Assembly: GCA_034670145.1 (NCBI GenBank)
Contig: JAXMOA010000021.1
Location: 1 to 64,000 of the forward strand
From: HXMU1420-2 sp034670145
Lineage (GTDB): Bacteria > Pseudomonadota > Alphaproteobacteria > Rhodobacterales > Rhodobacteraceae
Length of the DNA: 64,000 nt
Reading direction: 5' to 3'
The notes beneath the pieces are model-generated. The model was not told where the DNA came from. It worked only from the letters and a program-made list of their open reading frames with translations, and searched no databases. The position numbers were made by a program, and so were the translations under genes. This document shows, piece after piece, positions 8,331 through 16,662 of this stretch; positions within the stretch are counted from its first letter, which is position 1, and each line of letters begins with the position of its first letter.

Positions 8331-9071
8331 TCAGTGCTCAAGGATCTGGCTTAGAAATTGTTGGCAACGCGCGGATCGCGGCGCATCAAAGAACGTCTCT
8401 GGCGGGCCGGTTTCCACGACCTGGCCTTCGTCCATGAAAATCATGTTGTCTGCGACCTTGCGTGCAAAACCCATTTCGTGGGTCACCACAATCATGGTCA
8501 TGCCTTCGTCGGCCAGCGCCACCATCACATCCAACACCTCAGAAATCATTTCCGGATCCAACGCCGACGTGGGTTCATCAAACAACAACACTTTGGGCTC
8601 CATGCACAAAGACCGGGCAATCGCCACGCGCTGTTGCTGTCCACCAGATAACTGGCCCGGTCGTTTGTGAGCCTGATCGGGGATGTGAACCCTGTTCAGA
8701 TAATGCATCGCCCGCGACACGGCCTCTGCCTTTGCCATACCGCGCGCCTTGATCGGACCCAATGTCAGGTTTTCCAACACTGTGAGATGAGGAAACAGAT
8801 TGAACTGCTGAAACACCATGCCGACATCAGAGCGGATCGCAGCAACCGATTTCGGATCATTGGTCAGCTCTACACCATCCACGCGGATCACACCCTTCTG
8901 ATGCTCCTCCAGCCGGTTGATACAACGCACCACGGTTGACTTGCCTGACCCGGACGGCCCGCAAATGACAACCCGCTCTCCGGTTTTCACCGACAGGTTG
9001 ATATCCTTGAGGACATGGAACGTGCCAAACCATTTGTTCACATCCACCATTTCGATCGCTGTTTCGCTCAC
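8331..9071 (-). CDS. Polar amino acid-type ABC transporter ATP-binding protein (GlnQ-like)
   Basis: The 246-residue protein contains Walker A (GPSGSGKST, about residue 38), the ABC signature (LSGGQQQRVAIARS), Walker B (VLLFDEPTSALD) and the switch His (VVTHEMG). These place it among the GlnQ/HisP ATPases that power uptake of polar amino acids and similar small solutes. The start is GTG at 9071 with GGAG about nine bases upstream. It is the first gene of the minus-strand operon ATPase-permease-CMD-Rieske and is divergent from the binding-protein gene at 9210. Confidence 0.92.
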   Translation of the reverse strand: MSETAIEMVDVNKWFGTFHVLKDINLSVKTGERVVICGPSGSGKSTVVRCINRLEEHQKGVIRVDGVELTNDPKSVAAIRSDVGMVFQQFNLFPHLTVLENLTLGPIKARGMAKAEAVSRAMHYLNRVHIPDQAHKRPGQLSGGQQQRVAIARSLCMEPKVLLFDEPTSALDPEMISEVLDVMVALADEGMTMIVVTHEMGFARKVADNMIFMDEGQVVETGPPETFFDAPRSARCQQFLSQILEH

Positions 9072-9095
9072 GTACTACGCTCCATCAACGTACTT

Positions 9096-9110
9096 TTTCC
9101 TGTCAGGAAA
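9096..9110. promoter_or_regulatory. 15-bp palindrome in the divergent promoter region
   Basis: TTTCCTGTCAGGAAA has perfect 7-bp arms around one base. It lies between the divergent ATPase and binding-protein genes and is followed by a T-rich run. It is a plausible operator controlling both transcripts; the XRE-cupin regulator at 10037 is the nearest candidate ligand, but I find no copy in front of that regulator. Confidence 0.5.
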
Positions 9111-9209
9111 TTTTTTTCTTGATGCTAACGTCGCTCTTGTCGTTAAATCAAGCCGCAATCACACTCGATCTTGACGGCAATCGCAGAATAACCAACGGGA
9201 GAACCAATC

Positions 9210-9980
9210 ATGAAACGCGCGCTCAAAGCCGCAGCAGCGGTCGCAATCGGCGTGGTCTTGGCCGGCGCAGCTCAGGCTCAATCGGCCCTGAACGAAATCC
9301 TGGACCAAGGTGTACTGAAGGTCGGAACAACCGGGGACTGGAACCCGATGTCCATCCGCGACCCCGCGACCAACAGCTACAAAGGCTACGACATCGACAT
9401 CATGGCCGAACTCGCCAAAGACCTGGGCGTCGAGGTTGAATTTGTTCCAACGGATTGGAAAACACTGGTCAACGGTGTCGTCGCGGGCAAATACCACATC
9501 ACGGGCTCCGCCTCTATTTCGCCAGCGCGCATGAAGGTTGCCGGCTTTTCCGAAAGCTATATTGCGGTCGAGCTGTTTCCATTCACGACCAAAGACAAAG
9601 CAGACCGCTTTGATGGCTATGAATCCATCAACCAACCCGGCGTGAAAGTTGCGACAACGCTTGGCACCACTTTTGAAAAGCGTGTCCGCGAATGGTTCCC
9701 GAATGCCGACATCAAAGTGGTCGAGGCCCCCGCCCGTGGTTTCCAGGAAGTGCTGGCAGGGCGCGCAGATGTCTTCATCACCTCCAACATCGAAGGATCC
9801 ACGCTGGAAGCCAAATTTCCAGTTGTGCGCGTCGCGGGCACGGGGCCACGGTCTCCGTCTCCGATTGCCATGTTGCTGCCCCAGACAGATCAGGTCTGGA
9901 TCAACTACGTGAACAACTGGGTCAAAGTGAAAAAGGCCCAAGGCTTCTTCGAAGCAAACGGAGCAAAATGGGGCCTCTGA
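9210..9980 (+). CDS. Periplasmic solute-binding protein family 3, PheC (cyclohexadienyl dehydratase)-like
   Basis: A Sec signal peptide (residues 1-23, ending AAQAQ) precedes a family 3 binding fold. The segments VGTTGDWNPMS, YKGYDIDIMAELAKDLG and VPTDWKTLVNGVVAGKYHI resemble the subgroup that includes cyclohexadienyl dehydratase PheC. Most members with this look are still annotated as transporter binding proteins. The divergent ATPase/permease pair makes a ligand-binding role more likely than catalysis. AACGGGAG lies upstream of the start, and a clear hairpin terminator follows the stop. The ligand is unknown; a cyclic or aromatic carboxylate would fit the neighbours. Confidence 0.85.
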   Translation: MKRALKAAAAVAIGVVLAGAAQAQSALNEILDQGVLKVGTTGDWNPMSIRDPATNSYKGYDIDIMAELAKDLGVEVEFVPTDWKTLVNGVVAGKYHITGSASISPARMKVAGFSESYIAVELFPFTTKDKADRFDGYESINQPGVKVATTLGTTFEKRVREWFPNADIKVVEAPARGFQEVLAGRADVFITSNIEGSTLEAKFPVVRVAGTGPRSPSPIAMLLPQTDQVWINYVNNWVKVKKAQGFFEANGAKWGL

Positions 9981-10003
9981 AACAAGGCCTCAATCGACAA
10001 GAT

Positions 10004-10030
10004 GCCCGGCCCTCAAAGCCGGGCGTTTTG
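10004..10030 (+). terminator. Intrinsic terminator after the binding-protein gene
   Basis: A perfect GCCCGGC/GCCGGGC stem (10004-10010 with 10018-10024, 7-base loop) is followed by GTTTTG. It lies 23 bases after the stop and just before the convergent regulator gene. Confidence 0.8.
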
Positions 10031-10036
10031 TCCAAC

Positions 10037-10645
10037 TCAATTCTGACCAGACATCGCCCGGGAAATCACAGTCACAAAGGTCACCTCGTCCGTCACCAAC
10101 TCCACTGGCCCATGCGCGGCGCTCGATTCAAAACTGAGACTGTCCCCAGGCCGCATGTGATATGATCCATCACCGCAGCGATACACCATTTCACCATCAG
10201 TCAAATGAATGAACTCGATCCCTTGATGCTGGTACAACGGGCGCGGTGCCAAAGGGGCGGTCAGAGTCACGCAGAAACTCTCGAACTGAACATGGCGCGC
10301 ATCCGCACGACCGATCAGTTTATAGCGGTGCCCAAACCCGCTGCCCATTCTCTGAACAGTCACACCTTCTCCGGCGGCCACAAACGACACGTCTGTTTGC
10401 TCTACCGTTCCGGCAAAGAAATTGATCAACGGAACACCGATGCCCTGCGCCAAAGCCTCCAGCGTCGTCAAAGACGCCGATACTTGTCCGCGCTCAATCT
10501 TGGATATCATGGCCGTCGACACATTTGCCCGCGCCGACAGTTCCGCCAACGTCAGCCCAGCCAGGCCGCGATGCATCTTGACTGCCGCGCCCACGATTTG
10601 ATCCAGCGACGGATCACCTGCTTCGAAATTCAGTGAATCTCCCAT
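10037..10645 (-). CDS. XRE-family transcriptional regulator with C-terminal cupin domain
   Basis: The N-terminal HTH (about residues 28-75; LTLAELSARANVSTAMISKIERG) is followed by a cupin barrel (about 110-195; FIHLTDGEMVY and MRPGDSLSFESSAAHG). This HTH-cupin layout is common in repressors or activators that sense a small catabolic ligand in the cupin. It lies tail-to-tail with the binding-protein gene and head-to-head with the creatininase-family gene, so it probably regulates one or both. No strong ribosome-binding site is visible before the ATG. Confidence 0.88.
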   Translation of the reverse strand: MGDSLNFEAGDPSLDQIVGAAVKMHRGLAGLTLAELSARANVSTAMISKIERGQVSASLTTLEALAQGIGVPLINFFAGTVEQTDVSFVAAGEGVTVQRMGSGFGHRYKLIGRADARHVQFESFCVTLTAPLAPRPLYQHQGIEFIHLTDGEMVYRCGDGSYHMRPGDSLSFESSAAHGPVELVTDEVTFVTVISRAMSGQN

Positions 10646-10724
10646 CTGTGTAGACTACCCAAAAGCAAAAGCACACGACACCCCGCGGGCTTCATAATTT
10701 GCCCTAAATCCAAGGAACACGACA

Positions 10725-11468
10725 ATGCGGCTGGACCATATGACCTGGTATGATGTCGAGGCCCGGATAGAGGCAGGCGCGGCAATACTGCTGCCTGTTG
10801 GATCAACCGAACAACACGGGCCCATGGGGCGCATCGGCACCGATACCCTTTGCGCTGACGCTGTCGCCACCCAAGCCGCCGATATCTGCGGCGCATTGGT
10901 CGCACCGCCACTGGCCTATACACCTGCCCCATTCAACACCGCATTCCCCGGAACGGTTACTGTCTCCAATGATGTTTTCCGTGCTTATGCAGCCCAGGTG
11001 ATCAGCGGACTGATTGCCCAGGGTTTCACCGGTGTCTTCATTGTCAATGGGCACGGCGCCAACCTCGAACCGCTCAACCAGATTGCCGCCACCATGGCCC
11101 CGGACCATATCCGAATTCGCAGTTGGTGGGATCCTGCGCCAGTCAACCAATTGCGCAAATCTTTGTACGGCGATTGGGAAGGCATGCATGCAACCCCGTC
11201 CGAAATTGCCATGACCCAGGCTCTTCTGGGCGCCTTGCCAGCAGGAGCCGCCGCCACCCCGCCCCGCAGACTTAGCCCAGACTACATCACAGCGCACAGC
11301 GGCGACCGACATGGGCCACCGGACGAACACCGCGCCGACTTCCCGGACGGTCGTGTCGGCTCCCACTCCGCATTGGCCAATCCGTCGGATGGAGCAGACC
11401 TGCTCTCCTGCGCTGCCAAGGCCATTGCGCAAGAGTTCCAATCCTTTCAGGACCAATCACAACCCTAA
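10725..11468 (+). CDS. Creatininase-family amidohydrolase
   Basis: The 247-residue protein carries the family signatures LLPVGSTEQHGPMG (residues about 22-35), GTDTLCAD (about 38) and FIVNGHGAN (about 105). These supply the His/Asp/Glu ligands of the dinuclear metal site. Creatininase-family enzymes hydrolyse cyclic or linear amide bonds; true creatininase is only one member, and the substrate cannot be named from sequence. AAGGA lies eight bases before the ATG. It is divergent from the XRE-cupin regulator, which suggests inducible expression together with the preceding uptake/oxygenase island. Confidence 0.85.
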   Translation: MRLDHMTWYDVEARIEAGAAILLPVGSTEQHGPMGRIGTDTLCADAVATQAADICGALVAPPLAYTPAPFNTAFPGTVTVSNDVFRAYAAQVISGLIAQGFTGVFIVNGHGANLEPLNQIAATMAPDHIRIRSWWDPAPVNQLRKSLYGDWEGMHATPSEIAMTQALLGALPAGAAATPPRRLSPDYITAHSGDRHGPPDEHRADFPDGRVGSHSALANPSDGADLLSCAAKAIAQEFQSFQDQSQP

Positions 11469-11870
11469 GCCAAACCTTTGACCCAAACGGCGATGACGCC
11501 AAACCGGCTGGCTCTGGATTGGCCCCCTCCAGCAGGCCAAAACGCTTCGCCGCATTTGGATACATCACAACCTTGCGACCGATTTGTCCCGCATCGCACA
11601 CCCGCCAATAGCGCAGCAAACCGCGCACGCCGCTACGGCACAACACGCGCGACATTCCCGATTCACATCATTCCTCAAGAAAATAAGCCATTTTTCGTGC
11701 ATCTAGGACAATATCGACCGGGTTATCATCTAAACAGATGATGACCAAGACCGCCCCAAAACCTAGTTTTCCAACGTACAATCACCAGTTCGTGGATGTG
11801 CGCCTGTTCAGAATTGCCCTCGCAAGAAGAGCCCCAGGCCAGCATCCCATACCGCGAGAAAGAGTAAAAC
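11469..11870. other. 402-bp intergenic region with an 11-bp hairpin
   Basis: No convincing gene is seen. The left half is GC-rich and the right half is AT-rich. A hairpin with an 11-bp stem (GGTTATCATCT/AGATGATGACC, one G-T pair, loop AAAC) spans 11721-11746. It is not followed by a T-tract, so it could be an operator or a leader structure for the downstream coiled-coil gene. Confidence 0.4.
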
Positions 11871-12845
11871 ATGGCAAAGACGTTAGACAAACTCAGCAAG
11901 GAAGCAAAGAAACTTGACAAGGGTGTCCATGACCTGCGGAGCGTGTTGCAGTCACTGGATATGCAGAATGAGACACTGCGGAAACACATGCACGAAACTG
12001 CGGTGATCGCCGGACTAGCCGCCGTAGACCTAAAAGCCAAAGGTCATACCGGCCAGAAAATGTCCGATTTCAAATCTGACAAATCGGTGGCCAGCGCTAT
12101 GAAGATCTTAAGCGAACGAACGAAGCTGGCAAACAAAGAAAATGCCAAGCTTCTGGCCAGTCGCAAGACCCTGATCCAAACACACGAAGATCTGACGAGG
12201 ATTGCAAAAGAGCTTGGCGAAGAAATTACAAAAAGAAAAAAGAAGTCTTCCCGAAAGCTCTTCAAAATTCAATCTGACAGTTTGCCTGGTTTGGAGGCTC
12301 TCAAAAAATCGGTGGACGAAAGTGTCAAAACGGCAATCACCCTCTTTAACGACTACACGGCTTTGATTAAAAATAAACCCTTCGAATACGAAACCTATTT
12401 GAATAAGGTATTTTCCGATACGCTGAGCGACCCGACAAAAGATAAAAACAAATTTGATATTTCACATACATTTGTTCAAAACAAGAGAACTCAAAACGTG
12501 TATCTTAAAAAAACAGCGAAACTTCTGATTGAAACCAAAAAGCTTTGCGATACAGCAGTAAAGAAGGCAAAAGCCCAAGAAAGCCACAGCGCTGAAATGG
12601 ATGCAGCAGCAAATTGCTATCGTGAGATCCTCAAAATGAAGAAACTGTTGGCCAAAGTGAAGGAGAGCGCAACAAAAGAGGTTAACCAGGGCAAGAAAAA
12701 TGGGATCAAGGAACAAGAGAAACGGGGTTTGTTGGCAATCGCATCAATGGACAAGATCCTTGCTGTAGAGCAAGGAATCAAAAAAACCTTGGCCAAGGCG
12801 ACACAGCAAACCTTTATCGAAAAGCAGAAAGCATCGGTTACTTGA
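11871..12845 (+). CDS. Lysine-rich coiled-coil protein of unknown function
   Basis: This 324-residue soluble protein has no signal peptide or membrane segment. It is dominated by Lys, Glu, Ala and Leu in heptad-like patterns (for example LDKLSKEAKKLDKGVHDLRS at the N-terminus and ILKMKKLLAKVKESATKE near residue 250), so long helical bundles are likely. Codon usage is visibly richer in A than in neighbouring genes (many AAA lysines), which may indicate horizontal acquisition. I do not recognise the family. It is followed 94 bases later by the LuxR-hydrolase fusion in the same orientation. A cytoplasmic scaffold or stress role would be a guess. Confidence 0.7.
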   Translation: MAKTLDKLSKEAKKLDKGVHDLRSVLQSLDMQNETLRKHMHETAVIAGLAAVDLKAKGHTGQKMSDFKSDKSVASAMKILSERTKLANKENAKLLASRKTLIQTHEDLTRIAKELGEEITKRKKKSSRKLFKIQSDSLPGLEALKKSVDESVKTAITLFNDYTALIKNKPFEYETYLNKVFSDTLSDPTKDKNKFDISHTFVQNKRTQNVYLKKTAKLLIETKKLCDTAVKKAKAQESHSAEMDAAANCYREILKMKKLLAKVKESATKEVNQGKKNGIKEQEKRGLLAIASMDKILAVEQGIKKTLAKATQQTFIEKQKASVT

Positions 12846-12939
12846 CAAGTAAGAGTGCAATCAGTTGCATGGTGCAATACAGTTTCTGACATCTGCCTGA
12901 TCGCCTCGGGGTTTTGGTACACGGCATTGGTTCAACATC

Positions 12940-14682
12940 ATGAGCGACAAAGAACAAGACATCGTCAAAGAGCTGTATGCGCTTGTCGCTGAACCTCATC
13001 GATACGATGCGTTCATGTATGATCTGAGCCAGCGCCTTGAGAGCCTGAAGGAAGATCACGACGAAACAGATCATGCAGCTTTGCTCACACATATCGACCA
13101 TGCCTCATCGCTGGTCGATATTGTGACCCCTTGGCGATATGCGATTGATGATGATCTGCGTGAGATTTTGGACCGAAAGATCCACGCTGCAATGGCCATC
13201 AATACGGCGGGCGAAATTATTGACGCCAATTCCAGTGCCAAATACCTATACGACCTGCAGTCTGGTCAATATGCCAATGAATTGCCTTTGTCCGGCCCCT
13301 CTGAAACGGGATTTCCTGATATCGTTCGTCAGGCTTTCCCAGACCACTACAAAAGAAACAACCCGAACAATATTTTCAGGTTTACAGACACCCGAAGCGG
13401 CAAGCCGGTTCTCGTCACCACAGAAACCTATGAAAGCATGGCCACCCAAGCCCAGGTCGTCATTGTCCAAACCAGTGATTTTGCCTGGCCCGCATATTTG
13501 GGGCCCATTCTGAAGGATCTATTCAGCCTGACCCAGGCCGAGATTGATATCCTTCAACTGGTCGTAGAAGGGTTTAAAGTATCTGAAATTCGCACGCGCC
13601 GCGGAGCCAGCGAAGCAACGGTTCGCAGTCAGCTTTCAGCCATATTTCAAAAAACCGGCGTCGGCTCGCAGGTAGAATGCATTCGCATGGTCATGGGGCT
13701 GTCGATGCTACATGATGCCAACCAGGGCCGTGCCATCGCCAGTGAACTGGAGGCGAGCCAAGGCCCCAGCTACTTTCCACGCTCGCATCAACGCAGGGTC
13801 CTGACCCTGGAGAATAAGCGCACGATCGAATACTCCGTATTCGGTGCCAAGGACGGCGACGTCTTGCTGTTCTATCACTGTCAGGTCTTTGGCGACTCAT
13901 GGTTCCAGGGCGCCGTCGATGCTGCACACCGCGCCGGCCTGCAAATCATTGCCCCACTACGCCCGGGTTTCGGTCAGACCACCGTCTACTCAGGCAAATA
14001 TAGCGATCCACACATTTTTGCGGCGGATATCGAAGCTCTGCTGGATCATTTGAATGTCAACCGCGCCTCAATCCTGAGTGTCAGCAGCGGGCTGGTCCAC
14101 GCTTTGGCCGCCGTCCATCGAATGCCTGGGCGGTTCACAGGCATCAGCGCGACCCATCCAATCTTGCCGGTGCTCACGACCGAGGATCTGGAAGGAACAA
14201 ATGGCTATAACTACCTCATCCCTCACGCACGATTACGGTTCCCTCCGGCGTTGAAACTGATGTGTCGCGCTGGCTTTGCCTTTGTGCAAACAGCGGGTGT
14301 TGCTGCTTTCCTGCGCGCCTTGCTTCGTTCCGCTCCAAAAGACGTGGAATGGGCGATGCGTCCAGATGTCTTCCCGGTTCTGGAGTGGGGAACGGGTATC
14401 CATGCCAATCAGGGATATGTCGGAAACCTGGGCGATATCAGCTATTCAGAGAACTGGTTGACGCCTTTGACAGAATGCTCGGTCCCCATTCGTCTGGTGA
14501 TCGGTGAACATGACCGAAACGTCCCCTGGGCCGCCGCGAAACGGCATGCAAAAGAGCAAGACCACATCAGCCTTCATATCTTACAAGACAGCGGATATCT
14601 GGTCCATCATCAGCAAGGCCGACAACTGGTCCGCTGGGCCGCTGCGGAGCTAGCGGACGAGCCTATAGCCTTCGAAGGTTAA
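12940..14682 (+). CDS. LuxR-type HTH regulator fused to an alpha/beta hydrolase domain
   Basis: Three parts are visible in 580 residues. Residues about 1-185 look PAS-like (KIHAAMAINTAGEIIDANSSA). Residues about 195-255 form a LuxR/GerE HTH (FSLTQAEIDILQLVVEGFKV, then ASEATVRSQLSAIFQKTG). Residues about 290-570 form an alpha/beta hydrolase domain with a candidate nucleophile Ser382 in SVSSG, an acid in VIGEHDRNVP and a His near SGYLVHH. The usual GxSxG elbow has Ser at the first Gly. The DNA-binding domain in the middle, with a complete-looking hydrolase behind it, suggests a regulator that binds or hydrolyses its signal (ester, lactone or similar). No strong ribosome-binding site precedes ATG 12940. 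Confidence 0.82.
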   Translation: MSDKEQDIVKELYALVAEPHRYDAFMYDLSQRLESLKEDHDETDHAALLTHIDHASSLVDIVTPWRYAIDDDLREILDRKIHAAMAINTAGEIIDANSSAKYLYDLQSGQYANELPLSGPSETGFPDIVRQAFPDHYKRNNPNNIFRFTDTRSGKPVLVTTETYESMATQAQVVIVQTSDFAWPAYLGPILKDLFSLTQAEIDILQLVVEGFKVSEIRTRRGASEATVRSQLSAIFQKTGVGSQVECIRMVMGLSMLHDANQGRAIASELEASQGPSYFPRSHQRRVLTLENKRTIEYSVFGAKDGDVLLFYHCQVFGDSWFQGAVDAAHRAGLQIIAPLRPGFGQTTVYSGKYSDPHIFAADIEALLDHLNVNRASILSVSSGLVHALAAVHRMPGRFTGISATHPILPVLTTEDLEGTNGYNYLIPHARLRFPPALKLMCRAGFAFVQTAGVAAFLRALLRSAPKDVEWAMRPDVFPVLEWGTGIHANQGYVGNLGDISYSENWLTPLTECSVPIRLVIGEHDRNVPWAAAKRHAKEQDHISLHILQDSGYLVHHQQGRQLVRWAAAELADEPIAFEG

Positions 14683-14743
14683 ATGCTCCCCATAAGCCTT
14701 GCCATCGGACACAGAGGCATGACCACCAACACCCCATCTGACT

Positions 14744-16615
14744 TCAAAGGTTCGCGGCCAGACGTTCGAGCACGGCCAAACGTTCGACATCGCGTGCGCC
14801 CCCCTTGTCGGCCGAGGCTGCCATCAACCCATACACCCGCAACGCAGTCGACACCTCTCGCTGGCGGGTCGCCGGCTTCCAGGCTTTGTCACCGCGAGCC
14901 GTCATCTCAGCACGTCGTCGCTCCAGTTCCACTTCGTCCACATCCAAGTGTACGCGGCGGTTGGGAATATCAAACTCAATAACATCGCCGTCCTGCACCA
15001 ATGCAATCATCCCCCCCGAGGCCGCTTCGGGTGAAACATGCCCGACCGACAATCCCGACGTTGCCCCGGAAAACCGGCCATCCGTGATCAACGCGGCCTT
15101 GTCGCCCAGTCCCTTGGCCTTCATCACGCCGGTTGGCGTCAGCATCTCTCGCATTCCAGGGCCACCGCGGGGCCCTTCGTAACGGATGACCACCACATGA
15201 CCCGCCTCCACCGTACCGTCCTGAATCTTCTGTAACGCCTCTTCCATGCTTTCGCTCACGATTGCCGTGCCACGAAACGACCACAACACATCCGGCACGC
15301 CCGCTGATTTCACCACACAACTGTCCGGCGCAAGATTGCCACGCAATACAGCCAGCCCACCATCTTCAGTAAACGCATGCGCCGCGTTGCGGATCACACC
15401 AGTTTCACGATCCGTATCCAGCGAGTTGAACCGACTGGACTGCGAAAAGGCCCGGATTGACCGGATGCCACCAGGCCCGGCCGAGAAAAGCTTGCGCGCA
15501 ACTGTATTTTCAGGATCGGAGATGTCCCATTCCCCGGCATATTCAGAAACGGGTTTTCCCAAGGCGGTCGGATTGTCAGCATGATAAAGCCCCGCCTTCA
15601 ACAACTCGTTGACCACCGCCATTACGCCCCCCGCCCGGTGCATGTCTTCGATGAAAACTTCATGCGCCGATGGCGACACCTTGCACAGGCAAGGCGTGTC
15701 GCGGCTGATCCGATCGAAATCATCAATGGTGAAATCAATGCCAGATTCTTGCGCCACGGCCAAAAGGTGCAGAATTGTATTGGTCGATCCACCGATCGCC
15801 ATGGTCATGCGTACTGCGTTTTCCAAACCCTCACGGGTGCAGATCGAGCGGGGCAGCACGCTGTCATCGCCATCACGGTAATAGGCCAGCGACATTTCGA
15901 CAATGCGATGTGCCGCCTGACGGAACAGATCCTCCCGGTCGGTGTGCGTGGCGACGATCGTGCCATTCCCCGGCAGGGCCATCCCCAAGGCTTCGGTCAG
16001 GCAATTCATCGAGTTCGCCGTACCCATCAGCGCACAGGACCCGCAGGTGGGACAGGCGCTTTCCTCTACAGCGTCAATCTCTTCCTGTGTGGCATCCGCA
16101 GCCCCTGCAACATAGATCGTATCAATGGCATCGATACGCCGGGCTTCTCCGCGGTAGTCGAACTTGCCGCTTTCCATTGGCCCACCCGAGACAAAGATCG
16201 TCGGGATGTTCAGCCTGTTCGCCGCCATCAACATTGCTGGCGTGATCTTGTCACAATTGCTCAAACAGATCATCGCATCAATGGCATGTGCATTGGCCAT
16301 ATACTCACAAGCATCCGCGATCAGTTCACGCGAGGGCAGAGAGTACATCATACCTTCATGGCCCATTGCGATGCCGTCATCGACCGCGATGGTGTTGAAT
16401 TCCTTTGGCACGCCGCCTGCGGCACGTATCTCTTTGGCGACAAGCCGCCCCAGCGCCTGCAGATGTACATGCCCCGGAACCATCTCGGTAAAGGAATTGG
16501 CAATGCCGATGATCGGGCGGCCGAATTCCTCGGACTGGGTTCCCGTCGCCCGCCACAAGGCGCGCGCGCCTGTATTCATAGCTCCAAGCGTAACCTTGTC
16601 AGACCGTAGTTTCAT
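14744..16615 (-). CDS. ilvD: Dihydroxy-acid dehydratase
   Basis: The 623-residue protein aligns by eye with IlvD from its N-terminus (GARALWRATG, then NSFTEMVPGHVHL). It holds the Fe-S ligands in LSNCDKITP and CPTCGSCALMGTANSMNC, plus the C-terminal GRFSGATSGLSVGH segment. IlvD dehydrates 2,3-dihydroxy-isovalerate and -methylvalerate to the 2-oxo acids of branched-chain amino acid synthesis. It lies 47 bases downstream of the indolepyruvate oxidoreductase gene on the same strand, which suggests one transcript. That context is unusual for the biosynthetic copy, so this may be a specialised paralogue feeding 2-oxo acids into oxidation. GGAG precedes the ATG by about eight bases. Confidence 0.92.
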   Translation of the reverse strand: MKLRSDKVTLGAMNTGARALWRATGTQSEEFGRPIIGIANSFTEMVPGHVHLQALGRLVAKEIRAAGGVPKEFNTIAVDDGIAMGHEGMMYSLPSRELIADACEYMANAHAIDAMICLSNCDKITPAMLMAANRLNIPTIFVSGGPMESGKFDYRGEARRIDAIDTIYVAGAADATQEEIDAVEESACPTCGSCALMGTANSMNCLTEALGMALPGNGTIVATHTDREDLFRQAAHRIVEMSLAYYRDGDDSVLPRSICTREGLENAVRMTMAIGGSTNTILHLLAVAQESGIDFTIDDFDRISRDTPCLCKVSPSAHEVFIEDMHRAGGVMAVVNELLKAGLYHADNPTALGKPVSEYAGEWDISDPENTVARKLFSAGPGGIRSIRAFSQSSRFNSLDTDRETGVIRNAAHAFTEDGGLAVLRGNLAPDSCVVKSAGVPDVLWSFRGTAIVSESMEEALQKIQDGTVEAGHVVVIRYEGPRGGPGMREMLTPTGVMKAKGLGDKAALITDGRFSGATSGLSVGHVSPEAASGGMIALVQDGDVIEFDIPNRRVHLDVDEVELERRRAEMTARGDKAWKPATRQREVSTALRVYGLMAASADKGGARDVERLAVLERLAANL

Positions 16616-16662
16616 TTCATACGCTCCGTGAACGGATTAACTACAACCAGTCGCAACACAGC

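Noticed and set aside
9159..9941. Minus-strand frame opposite the binding-protein gene
   Set aside because: The plus-strand frame has a signal peptide, strong ribosome-binding site, family motifs and a terminator.
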